NCBI GenBank assembly: GCA_032629725.1
Contig: JAFEVB010000032.1
Coordinates: 496,001-560,000 of the forward strand
From: Gremmenia infestans
Taxonomy: Eukaryota; Ascomycota; Leotiomycetes; Helotiales; Hamatocanthoscyphaceae
Direction: 5' to 3'
Length of the DNA stretch: 64,000 bases
The notes under the pieces: generated by a model
Told to the model about the DNA's origin: nothing
Database searches by the model: none
Seen by the model: the letters and a program-made list of their open reading frames with translations, nothing else
Shown here: in pieces, positions 22,906 through 32,904 of the stretch
Position numbering within the stretch: position 1 is the first letter of the stretch
How the letters are laid out: every line of letters begins with the position of its first letter
Position numbers and translations under genes: made by a program

Positions 22906-23891
22906 TTAGTCCTGGATAAGAGCTTGCAGAAGTCTTGCCTGCTCTTTCCTCGCCTGAAGATCTAACACCTAAAGCCAATGTCAGTATCATGATAAAGCCC
23001 ACCACCGCCACACCACTCACCTTCTCCGAATCCTTCATCTCTTTCAAAAGCACCCCTCTAATCTCCCCAACCTCCTCCTCCATCTCACCAAATGCAACCT
23101 CATACTCCACCTCCCTCAACTCCCCCTCTTTCTTCCATCCCTTCTGCTTTCTCCCCTTCCCATCCTCTCCAAAAGCCTCCGCCCCAAAAACCTCGACGCC
23201 AAGATCCACATACTCATCCTGGCACTCCTCCCACTGGCTCCAATACTCAGCCAACCGCGCCTCCTCTTTCTCCAACAAATGCTTGAACATCTCAATCTGC
23301 TCGCCCATCACAAGAGTCTCCCGAGAACGTTTTCCGTCGGCGCGGGTAAAGCTGCTCAAGACCCTTTCCTCGACCAACGGCGCGGATAGCGTTGTGGCGC
23401 TGTCGGAGACTTGTTGGAAGAACGCCTCGTCCGCCTCGCGGCAGGTGGTGAGCGTGGTGGTGAATGATGCGTGGATGTCTGTGAAGGTTGTTTTGGTGCT
23501 GGTTAATAACGCGGTGCGGGCATTTTCGATACCATCTTGTATATACCAAAACAAAATGTCAGTAACGAATGGTTTTGCTGGGAGCAGAAGTGCATTGGGG
23601 GTGTATGGTACCTTGGAGATCAAGTAGAAGGTTTGGAGGTGAAGGCGAGCGACGACGACGATGCTGCTTCTTTTCACGCGCGTTGGTCTTGGATTTTTTG
23701 AACACGCCTGCTACTGAGACGGTCTCCCGGGGCTTTCGGTGCTTTTCGACCGGTTTAGCTTCTTTGATTGGGCGTTGAGCGACCGGACCTGTTCTGATGT
23801 TGTTCCTGGTGGCCTTGTTCAGGAATCCATGGTCATGGGGTGGGTGCTGAGCATGTTCTTTGCGGGTTGGTGGGGCGACGTTGCGAGCCAT
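22906..23891 (-). CDS. Unassigned basic/coiled-coil protein, 285 aa
   Basis: No named family recognised. Three exons, 23891-23612, 23535-23021 and 22968-22906, fit splice consensus and phase. Ignoring the last intron (GTGAGT...CTTTAG) would replace a helical end by an unrelated tail. With it removed the protein ends VLDLQARKEQARLLQALIQD, a continuation of the helix. The first about 85 residues are very basic (KKSKTNAREKKQHRRRRS), suiting nuclear or nucleic-acid contact. The remainder is a long amphipathic helix series (EEARLAEYWSQWEECQDEY, acidic GEMEEEVGEIR) broken by a short Lys-rich loop. A nuclear structural or kinetochore-type role would fit this build but is not shown. Confidence 0.78.
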
Positions 23892-24748
23892 ACTGACGCG
23901 TGGGAGACTTGCTTGATGCTTGATATTTGATGCGTGTTGGTGGAGAGATTCCTTTCCGATGTTGTTTGGTGTGAAGTTGTTGGTTGAGGGATCGTTTGGC
24001 GAAGGAGGAAGTTGCGTTTACTCGCGAGCTCCTGTTCGTAAGACGAGAACATGGACAGAGGAGAGCAAGTCGGTTTCGAACCATTCTCTCTGGGTAGTAG
24101 ATATTCCGATGAAGCCCAGAATTCTATGAAGCATATTTACCAAATCTTCATGTCCTCTCATCTTTTTGGTTGGGATGCCTATTCGACATTTTGTCTCGCC
24201 ATATTCACCCCTATCAGAGCTGGCGTTTTCAGCAACTGCCTACACAGCAGCGCTCAATGACTACTTATGCTGCAGACAATTCTTCATGATTCATGATTCA
24301 TGCTTCTGGTATGAGAGTTGCTTTAAGCAACATGATGCCACTAGGCAATGGTAATTAATTAAACCGAAGTAAGAAATCAATTACCTTGCCCGCTATTCAC
24401 TCTCAAGCATACAAGCAACTGATCCAGATGAATGTGTGAGGTTTATCCCTAGTAGGCCGCAATAAACAACTCTCACTCGTAACATATTCGCAATACAGAT
24501 GAGATGTTACCTCTTTATGATTATTGAACCTTTCATAAATTCCGTCAACCATTGAAGCAGTTAGTAACAGAAAGGAAACACTTAGAAAAACGACAGAACT
24601 AAAACGAAACTTGAATGAACCTTGGATTTCGATTTGGAACTACTCCAAGATATTTGTCACAAGGTCTCATCACAAACCTTTCCCTTCCCAATGATTTTAC
24701 CCCTACTCCCAAAACTCCAATCCCAAATGCCATTCTTCATGCCATTCT
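23892..24748. other. Intergenic
   Basis: Promoter of the coiled-coil gene and 3' flank of the PPCDC gene. AT-rich between about 24340 and 24660. No coding sequence or RNA gene recognised. Confidence 0.45.
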
Positions 24749-25525
24749 TCATTGCCCAAGACCCAACCTCTTCTCAATAACACCCACAATCTCCTCCCAA
24801 GCCTTCATAGCCCCATCCCCCACATCCCCACACGCCAACTCCTTCTCCTGCGGCCTCAGCAACTCAAACCAGCCTTCCTTCTCATCCCCATCCCCATCCC
24901 CATTCCCATCCCCAACCCCCCACTCATCCTCCAACACCCTAATCTGCCTCCTCGTGACCGGATGTCTCCACATCGCCGTATTCATCGAAGGCGCCACCAC
25001 GATCCTCCTCTTCCCCCCCTGCCCTTGCGCCAGCCCCTGAATCACCCCCTCCGTATCCCAAGCCCTCACCACGCTCGTCAACAGATTATCCGCAAACCCC
25101 CCCGTGATCTTCGCCAGCGTATTCGCGCTCAGCGGCGCGATAACGAGCACATGCGCCCACCGCCTCAACTCGATATGCAGGATCCCCTGCCCGCGCTTCC
25201 ACGGATGCACCCACTCATCCTCGTCCTGGAAAATGCCATCCACGTTGCGGATCTGCCGCAGCGAGGCTACGTGTGGCTGTTCTGCTGACTGCCCCCCGAG
25301 GAAGTTGGTCGCGGATTTCGTGAGGATGAGCAGGATGGAGAGGTTGCAGTGCGTGGAGAGGGCGTGCAGGATGTTGGGGATTTTTATGGTTGCTACGGAG
25401 CCGCTGGCTGCTAATAACAGGTGTTTCTTGCCATCGGCGGCGTGTGAGGATGCTGTGAATGGGGGTGGGGTGCCGGATATTTGGGTGCGGTGTTCGTCGT
25501 GTTCTGGGTGGATCATTTGTAGCAT
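24749..25525 (-). CDS. Phosphopantothenoylcysteine decarboxylase (HAL3/CAB3-type)
   Basis: Flavoprotein of CoA biosynthesis that decarboxylates 4'-phosphopantothenoylcysteine. Intronless, 258 aa. All hallmark residues of an active PPCDC are present in one chain: the flavin-binding LLLAASGSVATIK start, the catalytic His in GILHIELRRW (about residue 117), and VIAPLSANTLAKI. The PXMNXXMW substrate loop follows (PSMNTAMW, Asn about 182), with the Cys of the C-terminal flap in LACGDVGDGAM (about 232). In budding yeast these residues are divided among Hal3, Vhs3 and Cab3, whereas this is a self-sufficient form. A repetitive acidic insert (GDGNGDGDGDE) lies before the flap. No long acidic tail of the yeast Hal3 type is present. 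Transcribed divergently from GRX5. Confidence 0.95.
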   Translation of the reverse strand: MLQMIHPEHDEHRTQISGTPPPFTASSHAADGKKHLLLAASGSVATIKIPNILHALSTHCNLSILLILTKSATNFLGGQSAEQPHVASLRQIRNVDGIFQDEDEWVHPWKRGQGILHIELRRWAHVLVIAPLSANTLAKITGGFADNLLTSVVRAWDTEGVIQGLAQGQGGKRRIVVAPSMNTAMWRHPVTRRQIRVLEDEWGVGDGNGDGDGDEKEGWFELLRPQEKELACGDVGDGAMKAWEEIVGVIEKRLGLGQ

Positions 25526-25773
25526 TTTCGCGGTTTGTAGAAGATGCTATCTTCAGTAAAGGGTTTCAAGGTGGTTGATGGGAAAACATTTTTGGATTTT
25601 GATTTATAGATGGAGAAAGGGACGGATTTTTCTCCGTCATACGATGTGAGGTTCAGCCTTGTCTGATTACCGAGCCTTGATTGGTCAGCCGTATTTGAAT
25701 TCATCATCAAGCTCTCAGGCAATCCAACTTTATCTTTACACTTCATCACAAAAGTGCAGCATATATCACAAAG
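25526..25773. promoter_or_regulatory. Short divergent promoter, PPCDC / GRX5
   Basis: Only 248 bp separate the two start codons, so both genes must share or overlap control sequences. No specific binding site was identified. Confidence 0.6.
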
Positions 25774-26368
25774 ATGTTTTCCAGACCTCTATCGTCGGTA
25801 TGTCTCCCAGCTCTAGCTCCTCTACCCCCAGAATTATCACTAACAGCAGACATCTAGGCATTCCGACAAGCAGCTCGACCAGCTCCAACACTCGCCTCCA
25901 AGTTCTCCTACCCACGAATTACACCCATAGCCGCGCGCTTCCTCTCCACAGAGACAAAAGCCGCAATCGACAAAGCTGTTAGCTCCGCGCCTGTCGTGCT
26001 GTTCATGAAGGGGACTCCGGAAACACCACAGTGCGGGTTCTCGAGGGCCAGCATTCAGATCTTGGGACTGCAGGGTGTTGATCCGGCAAAGTTTACTGCG
26101 TTTAATGTGTTGGAGGATGAGGATTTGAGAGCAGGTGTGTAACAGAAGAATGGAAGGATTGCAGGATATGATCTGAAGATTGACTGACTTGTTCATAGGC
26201 ATCAAAGAGTATTCCGAGTGGCCAACGATACCGCAACTCTATGTCGAGAAAGAGTTTGTTGGCGGATGCGATATCTTGGTGGCGATGCACCAGAATGGGG
26301 AGCTAGCTAAGATGTTGGAGGAGAAGAAGGTTTTGATTCCGGCTGAAAGCGAGGCTCCAGCATCGTAG
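25774..26368 (+). CDS. GRX5: Mitochondrial monothiol glutaredoxin 5
   Basis: Fe-S cluster transfer protein of the mitochondrial matrix. Exons 25774-25797, 25858-26134 and 26199-26368 encode 156 aa. The first exon gives only MFSRPLSS, and the second continues an Arg/Ser/Ala-rich import presequence up to about residue 40 (AARFLSTETKAAI). The core contains VVLFMKGTPETPQCGFSRA with the monothiol CGFS motif, FNVLEDEDLRAGIKEYSEWPTIPQLYV, and FVGGCDI at the GSH-binding site. All are invariant in Grx5-type proteins. Donors are GTATGT and GTGTGT. The 8-codon first exon is not obvious as an ORF but is needed for a start codon. Confidence 0.95.
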
Positions 26369-26519
26369 GAGGGGGATATTATATATGTGTATAAATAATG
26401 GACTGAAAGCGTTTGGAATACAGCATCAACTTTCATCCGAGGGTATGTATGAACAGTGAAGTAAGTAAATAATATTTAGTCTTCTACAGAATCCTACGGA
26501 TAGTTCCAGCTATCTTTCC

Positions 26520-27408
26520 TTACTCAAGCAATGGCATCTTCTCATCATAAACCCCCGCCACCTTTTCCTTCTTCCCCAATCCCTTCTTAAAAGCAAGCAT
26601 CCTCCCCACCAACCCCCTCCTTTCCGCCTTCCCATCACCAGTCAGATCCACCGCCCACCGAATACCCACCCCAAACCAAGAAACACTCGTCGCCTTCCCA
26701 CTCCCAAACACAGTAGCCTTCTCCACTCCCCCCTCTTCAATTCCCATAACAACACAACAAACAGCCAAAACCTCTTTCTTACCCCATACCACAGTCTTCC
26801 CCTTTCTTTTCGTCTGCACTCGCACGTTGATTCTATATCCCAGTTCCAGATTTTCAGAGCATATAGAACTATTATCCCACATCAGCCAGCTGCACATAAT
26901 ATCAAACGAGCAAATACAAGTGCAAGTGCAACTATACGTACCAACTCTTCGCACCACTCTCCACATCATTCCTCAGCGCCTCAACTAAAACAGCCAATTC
27001 GTCTTTCACAGCAACACACACAGCCTCATTCCTATCCTCACCCTCTGTACCACAACCGCTTTCAAGATACCACGGCACTTCACAGGCAGTGAGATTTGGC
27101 ATGGGCTTGCGTTTGAGGGATAGACATGTGCGGGATGCGAGGGAGAAGCGCTGGCTTGGTGGGCTGTTTTCATGGTCTCTGATCTCCGATATTAGATGTT
27201 TGTGTGAAAGAAAAGAAAAAGGTGAGAGGGGAAAGGGGACTGAGGATAGTGGAGTTTACCTCTGGATACTGATGAGGGAGAAGTCTGGGAATGGTTTGGA
27301 AGTCGGTTTGCAGTTCCTGGGTGTGGGCTGGGGGGTATCATCAGGTGCTGTCTCGTAGCCGAGACGGTTGAGATATCGTTTGGTGTTGTTTATCAATGCG
27401 GGAGACAT
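26520..27408 (-). CDS. Unassigned protein, 251 aa
   Basis: No recognised family. Exons 27408-27260, 27178-26942 and 26889-26520 are phase-consistent, with donors GTAAAC and GTACGT and acceptors ATCAG and GTGCAG. The N-terminus (MSPALINNTKRYLNRLGYETA) is basic and amphipathic, then there is a Pro-rich stretch. The centre has five cysteines in about 100 residues (TCLSLKRKP, TACEVPWYLESGCG, KSCWLMWDNSSIC). The C-terminal part is beta-like (RINVRVQTKRKGKTVVWG, VSWFGVGIRWAVDL) and ends with a basic patch and DEKMPLLE. There is no transmembrane segment. A CDS is likely because three independent splice joins keep one frame open, but expression evidence is lacking. Confidence 0.7.
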
Positions 27409-28138
27409 GATGGATGGGTGAATGATAGATAAATTGAGGTTTTGAAAGGGGTAGATGATTGATAAGTAAATAAATGGATGGATGGGTGGGTGAGTGGGTA
27501 GATGGCGGGATCAAGGCGCATTGATATAGCAGTCTCCAATAAATAAATTCCCAGCACATTCCCAGTGATGTGATGTGATCAGGCAAAGCATATACCGACG
27601 TCCAGCTCAGCCAACCACAGAGCATGCTTTTCGTCGTATTTTCAGCTTTTACCGTTGGTAGTGCTTAGCGCCCACTTCATCACAAACTCACAAGTTGATG
27701 GCAAGAGGGCCCGAGTTAGGTCTTCGGAATCGCGAAACCAACACGGATGTCCTGGAATAGAATATTGGGAACTACCCCTTGTTTCAGACACTTTGCTGGA
27801 TAGCAAATCAGTAAACTTGATGGCTGAGATACATCACGGGGCTAGAGTTGGAATGTATGCAATGACGATGCATTGCTAGCTAGTTCATCTACACCGAAGG
27901 TCTAAATATGTACATCGAAAGTCTAATGAAGACGAGTAAGCCTCATGCCATTCTCTCCTCCAGATATGTGCTCCAGGCACCCCTCATCGCTTGATTTTTG
28001 ATATCCTGATGCTGATGCTTGACGCCCTTTCCATATTCTCCAAATGTAACCAAGCCAAATGAAACTCGTAAAGTCGTCTAGCGACTAAATGTCATGTGCC
28101 GAGAGATCGACTCTCATGCATCAAGACCGATCGATGAT
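27409..28138. other. Intergenic
   Basis: Upstream of the 251-aa protein gene and downstream of the Asp f 7-like gene. A GGAT/GGGT-rich simple stretch lies near 27471-27500. Nothing coding is supported. Confidence 0.45.
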
Positions 28139-29059
28139 TTATTCGCTAAAGTACCACGTTGCTTGTTGTCGACCGAGAGTCTCCCATTCAGGGGTCAAGG
28201 CCGAGAAGACCGCGTGTGAGAGATCGATGGACGAGTAAGCGCAGTCCCAGCACTTGTCAACAACCTTGGCTTGTACGCTCACGCCGCCGTAAACGACAGT
28301 GACCATCTTGCCGCAGTATGGGTTTGCGTCGTCTCCAACACCACTGTTTGATTGTGTACCCATCATGTCCTTGGATAGCGCAACTACTTTCTCCACGGTT
28401 CCATCGTTGGTAGTGCCACATCCTGACGGCGCAGATGAGGAATCGGCGGATTCGTAATATGTGATGTCTCCAGCACAGTCCGCCAAGCCGGCTGTACCGC
28501 ATGTAGGAGTAACAATACCAGTGCCAATTCCATTGTGACCAGAGCCCGTTAGAGGGGTAGTGGGAATCGTTTGCCCATGAGAGCCTCCACTGCTAGCAGA
28601 TGATTGCGCAGATGCGGAGGAAGTAGGCGCAGCTAGGGTTGATGAGCTTGTGGTGGGTGCTACGTAAACAGACGTAGATGAGCTTGTGGTAGGTGCTACA
28701 TAAACAGACGTAGATGAGCTTGTGGTGGGGACTTGAGCAGGTGCGGCCACAACTGAAGGTACAACGGCTGGGGCGGATGACGAAGCTGGGGTCTCGACTT
28801 CGGCAGCCTCGACTGCAACTGCGGATGGTGAAGCTGCGACGGACACGGCGGACGAGACTTGAGAAGCGGTACTGGTTGCAGGGGCTTGGTCCCCGTCAAC
28901 CCAGATTGTGGTTGTAATTCCTACTGTCTCTGTGACAGAGACCCAGTCGGTGTGCCAGACAACATCCTTCTTGACGTGTTGGTGTTGATGTTGGCGGTGG
29001 GGTTGAGCAATGGCAGCAGTGGCCAGGAGGGTGGTGAGAGCAAGAGTGGTAGATTTCAT
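28139..29059 (-). CDS. Secreted Asp f 7-like protein with C-terminal double-psi beta-barrel
   Basis: Predicted 306-aa secreted or wall protein. The ORF is open far upstream, but the ATG at 29059 starts a textbook signal peptide (MKSTTLALTTLLATAAIAQP), so it is the chosen start. After a His-rich KKDVVWHTDWVSVTETVG segment comes a long Ala/Ser/Thr/Val linker that contains tandem TSSSTSVYVAPT units, likely O-mannosylated. A C-terminal double-psi beta-barrel domain (RlpA/expansin-like) follows, starting about DITYYESADSSAPSGCG and including NPYCGKMVTV, VVDKCWDC and SSIDLSHAVFSAL. This resembles the Asp f 7 homologues of moulds. Such barrels bind or loosen polysaccharide in expansins, but no activity can be inferred here. 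Confidence 0.92.
   Translation of the reverse strand: MKSTTLALTTLLATAAIAQPHRQHQHQHVKKDVVWHTDWVSVTETVGITTTIWVDGDQAPATSTASQVSSAVSVAASPSAVAVEAAEVETPASSSAPAVVPSVVAAPAQVPTTSSSTSVYVAPTTSSSTSVYVAPTTSSSTLAAPTSSASAQSSASSGGSHGQTIPTTPLTGSGHNGIGTGIVTPTCGTAGLADCAGDITYYESADSSSAPSGCGTTNDGTVEKVVALSKDMMGTQSNSGVGDDANPYCGKMVTVVYGGVSVQAKVVDKCWDCAYSSIDLSHAVFSALTPEWETLGRQQATWYFSE
28641..28730. repeat. 36-bp coding tandem repeat, two and a half copies
   Basis: Copies at 28641-28676 and 28677-28712 differ at two positions; a third partial copy runs 28713-28730. The 36-bp unit encodes 12 residues in the Ser/Thr linker of the secreted protein, so copy change keeps frame. Confidence 0.9.
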
Positions 29060-29556
29060 GATGATGGCGAGCTTGAGTATCTGTTTGATATGGTTGAGAG
29101 GTTTTGAGATTGTTGGGTGGAAATGGTTGGTCTGCAATGCAAAGTTCGTAATAAAGGCACAAGGGCTGAATGCAACTTCAAGTAGCAACAAGCAATATGG
29201 ACAATATGGTGGGGTTGGTGAAATGAAGGTGGTGAGAAGCGATATCTCAAAGACTGGAATGGCAAGAATGAATGGATAGATTGCAGACCGAACCTGTGGG
29301 CTTGACTTGTGAAGGGGCAATAAGGAGGGAAAGGGTGAAGAGCGAAGGAATGTCAAGAAGAGGGAGGCCGTGGAAGATATTTCTACTCTACCTGCGCCCC
29401 GTAAAAAAGGTGGAAGGGGGGGAGTGGAGTAAGAGAGGAACAAGCGAAGGGTGCGCTGGCATGATTGGTCAACCAGGATCAGGATCAGGATCGGGGATGC
29501 AGGCACAGTAGTTTTGCAGCCAACCAGTGAAAGTAAAAACGATTTCACCCCGGTGA

Positions 29557-29574
29557 CAGCAGCAGCAGCAGCAG
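29557..29574. repeat. (CAG)6 microsatellite
   Basis: Six perfect CAG triplets in noncoding DNA upstream of the secreted-protein gene. Confidence 0.9.
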
Positions 29575-30153
29575 TACCCACCACCCTAGAGTAGCCAACA
29601 TCCCCTGTCTTGCCGATCTTGACAGGCGAGTCAGCGTCCATCTTCATGTCCAGCCCTCAAGCATCTTCAGCTAATGTAGGTCCCATTCAGGGGCACTGCA
29701 CTCTCGTACTCAGCGGGCACTCAGCACTTGCCGGCAGCACTGCACCAGCTGTTTGTTTGCAGAGGTAGCCTCAGTTGATTTGTTTCCCCATAGTTTTCCG
29801 AGGTTTCCTTGTTCCCTTTGTCTTTTCCCTTTTCCTTTTTCTTCCACTCACAGCAGGTTGAGCAACATCATCCATCCATCCATCCACCCACAGTTGAGTT
29901 GGCATTGCATTTTCTGTGTTGTACTATCTGCCGTGAAAATTCTACTCTACTACTCGACTCATTTGTATCCCAAGAGTGAGTCTAAGACGTGGCGTGGTGC
30001 TCCCCCAAGCGGGTGTTCAGCGGCGGTCTACCAAGTAGTTTTTCCCTCGTGGCTTTCTGGTTGGTCGCATGTTTCTGAAACAGTGAAACAGCCTATCCTG
30101 TACAGTCCGTAGCGTAGCCCAGCCCAGGCCCACCTCACCCCACCTCGGGAGAA

Positions 30154-30178
30154 ACAGTACTGTACAGTACAGTACAGT
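30154..30178. repeat. ACAGT/ACTGT palindromic pentamer repeat
   Basis: Overlapping ACAGT units, the first followed by its inverse ACTGT, so the tract is both tandem and partly palindromic (GTACTGTAC core). Noncoding. Confidence 0.8.
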
Positions 30179-31896
30179 CAAGATGAATTGAGTCAGTTCA
30201 TCACTCACGAGTAAGGAGGAATCACCACCATATTATCATCTCGTTCATACGTCTAACGCAAGAAGTCTCTTCTAGGGCTTTGCTTTGCTCCTTGCTAGTG
30301 TCAGGCTCGATGCGATGAGGACGGTATGAATGTGTTTTTGTTTCAAGTTTTAGCTACCATTTTCACGTGCGTTTCTATTTCTGCGACGACATGAACGACG
30401 CCGTCCGTATGTCACGCAAATTCGCCATCTCCTCGATGGAGCTCAATAAAGGATTTTTAGAAGATTGTTTGAATTCGACTGTGAATTTTCCCAATCTACC
30501 CTCCTTCATTATTATCAATAAAAAGGCGAGGATAATACTTCGTATAAGACAGGCATGCATGATTTCGCGAGTGGCTGAGCAACCTTTCTTAAATTTGGAC
30601 AGTATTGAAAATGGGCATTATCCCGACAAACATGCATGTGCGCTCAGAGAGGGCGTAACGTCACTTTGTCAAAAATCCATCCATTTACAAAAGGGGAACA
30701 TTCTTAAGATGAAGTCATCAAGCCGCATCGCCCCAAGGATCCAAAACAATCCCGAGCAAAAACACCGTTGCCGAATTCAAATAACCTTTCCAAGCCCCTA
30801 TTATATGGACCTTTAGATGTATCAGCCAGCAGCCGCTCCTGCGCGAATGTGCTTACGCTTCAGCCCAGATGTCTCGTCTCGGGAATTGTACGATCGTCTG
30901 GCCACAAGGGATTTTGCACGAGTGTAACCTCAGACTACTTTCTGTCCACTGTCCAACTCAGTTGTCACCCGAGGTATTACGGCTCCTCAAGCCCAATGAC
31001 TCGCGGATTCCCCGTGAGTAATTAAAACATCCCGAAGAGAGTCTCTCACTTTGAAGATCAGATGGTTTTCTTGAATCAAGATTTGTTTGGCGTCGAACCC
31101 TCTCTCACTCCGAGTGCAAGTAGTTTACGTCTAGGCCCACCCGATATGGATCTCTCAACTATATTGGCCTTTCAAATAACTCAACCTGCGTCCGGCGTAC
31201 TGTGTTTTGTCTTCTAGACTCTCTAAATTTGGCCATAGTTTCGTGCCCCTACTCCGCGCCTTCCCGATCGAGACGACTGCTCGAAGTTCTGGGAAAGCAC
31301 GTTGTGACGCTGGTCTTGACAAAGTGATTGAGGAAGCCTTTGGTATATGCAAGTGTCACACTGGGGCTCTTTATTTAGCATTGCTTAAATGATCTCGTCG
31401 CGTTTCACGCTTTTTGGCTTGTACAAGTGTACAGTATTCAAAGAATACCCGGCTATTGTGTTGTCTTCGTTTCTCAATTCGAATGCTTCGTCGCACATTG
31501 TGCCTTCATCGAGACGAGCTGGGCTTCGAAAACCCAATGGGCCTACCCGAAGCTTACTTGGTGGTATCGTGTATGCATGTAATGGTTACGAACAAGTTAT
31601 GCTAGCTTTTCTTGGTATTTTACCAGAGCAAGTTCAACTCTTCCTGTGTCATCTAATGTGTTCAATGTGCAATGTTCAAATTTGAACTTTGATTGTGACT
31701 TCATTATCGGAAACCTCCATATTCCAATCAGGTGTGAATTCTTGTGTACTTCAATTTGCACTAGTCTCAGGCTCATTATGTCTAGTTTATCAAGTTAAGT
31801 ATTGCAGGCCATGTTTCTTAAAAATACAAGCCTCTCAACTTACTGCACGCAGCCACCGAGAAGTACAAATCATACTTCTTTGACCATTGCATTTCG

Positions 31897-32904
31897 TCAG
31901 TACTCTCCCTCAAGTTTCAATCTTCTGTCATTCAAGTACACATAGTCCGGCATGGCTTTTCTAACCCGTTCCTCCATCTTCGAGCCAGCCCGCTCGCCAA
32001 ACTCTTCACGCCACTTTTTGGCTTCCACCTCGATATCGATATTCCTAGCAGCCTTGTCCTGGAGGACTCCCGAAGATGCATTTATCGTCGACGTGAATCT
32101 CTTCACGACGGGATTTTTGATGGCCGTAAGCTCCTCTGGGGACTTGGCATCCCAGGTGAACTTCAACTTCTCAGGGTCTAACCCAACCAGTTCACAATAG
32201 CGGAAAAGCACGTCTGGTCTTGAAATAACATCATCAGCCTCCAAAATGATAGGCTCAATGCCCAGCGCGTCTTTATAGCAGTCATAGAGCGAGCGGGTCC
32301 AATAGAACGTGCTAAAAGCACCCGCCTCTTCGATCATCCTGTCCTCAGTATATCCGGACGAATCCACAAGCGCACGATAATGCGACGGAAAAACCAAAGC
32401 CGGATGCCTGACCGTAAAAGTCGGCAGCCAGCTCCTCAAATACTCATCCGGGAATATCGTATTGTTCGCCTCACTGCGCTCAGCACTAAAACCCTCCGGC
32501 ACTTTGATCGACCACGGCTCCTCATTCGCAGAATCCTCACCAAACTGGAATCGGCTCTGAGCTACCGGGTCCGCGAGCACATAGCTATGTTCCTTGAAAA
32601 ATGCAGCCTTGCCTTCTTCCCTCGCGCTCTCGACATACTCTTCAATCTCATCGAAGCCCTGCTGCAGTTTCTGTTTCACGCCATCTCGCTCTTCCTCGGT
32701 CCATTCGCACACACGCTTGGTTTGGAGTCCGTTATCAACGATGTGGAACTTTGCGGGAATGAAGAAGTTTCCGCCGCGGCGGGTGGGTGCCATTGCTGCT
32801 ACGGAGGGCTGGGCGTCGAGGTTTAGGATCTTGATGAAGAGCGAGGAGGCTGTTCGGGGGTAGGTTATTAGGATGCAACGACGGGATTCGAATATGGAAC
32901 CCAT
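31897..32904 (-). CDS. Sulfotransferase-like P-loop protein (fungal type)
   Basis: Intronless 335-aa protein. The N-terminus CILITYPRTASSLFIKIL has the PSB-loop position of PAPS-dependent sulfotransferases (usual K/R-S/T-G replaced by PRTASS, as in fungal sulfotransferase-like families). FTVRHPALVFPSHYRAL (about residue 170) matches the 3'-phosphosulfate-binding R-x(n)-S region. WTRSLYDCYKDALGIEPIILEADDVISRPDVLFRYCELVGL is the typical helical section leading to VKFTWDAKSPEE. Substrate unknown; paralogues occur in secondary-metabolite and small-molecule detoxification contexts, but no cluster partners lie nearby. The gene is isolated between two gene-poor regions. Confidence 0.85.
   Translation of the reverse strand: MGSIFESRRCILITYPRTASSLFIKILNLDAQPSVAAMAPTRRGGNFFIPAKFHIVDNGLQTKRVCEWTEEERDGVKQKLQQGFDEIEEYVESAREEGKAAFFKEHSYVLADPVAQSRFQFGEDSANEEPWSIKVPEGFSAERSEANNTIFPDEYLRSWLPTFTVRHPALVFPSHYRALVDSSGYTEDRMIEEAGAFSTFYWTRSLYDCYKDALGIEPIILEADDVISRPDVLFRYCELVGLDPEKLKFTWDAKSPEELTAIKNPVVKRFTSTINASSGVLQDKAARNIDIEVEAKKWREEFGERAGSKMEERVRKAMPDYVYLNDRRLKLEGEY

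Larger units (their letters stand above)
29060..31896. other. 2.8-kb gene-poor region
   Basis: No supported gene. It includes the presumed long leader/promoter of the Asp f 7-like gene (to about 29650). It also has six CAG triplets at 29557-29574, CATC-type repeats around 29866-29890, and an ACAGT/GTACA repeat at 30154-30178. Between about 30400 and 31890 open frames are short and shuffled in phase, as in neutral DNA. Confidence 0.45.

Noticed and set aside
22935..23627. 230-codon plus-strand ORF
   Set aside because: Antisense shadow of the coiled-coil gene, whose exons have splice and phase support; the text is Ser/Pro-rich as expected of a reverse reading.
24040..24110. tRNA-like GGTTCGAAACC on the minus strand
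   Set aside because: Flanks do not form a cloverleaf and lack A-box consensus.
24752..25288. 178-codon plus-strand ORF
   Set aside because: Antisense shadow of the PPCDC gene, rich in Pro/Arg/His because of the reversed Gly/Asp repeats.
28641..28730. CRISPR-like regularly spaced repeats
   Set aside because: Units are directly adjacent without spacers and encode a Ser/Thr linker; eukaryotic context.
29060..29647. Upstream extension of the Asp f 7-like ORF
   Set aside because: The extension places hydrophobic and simple-sequence text before a perfect signal peptide; it is leader DNA.
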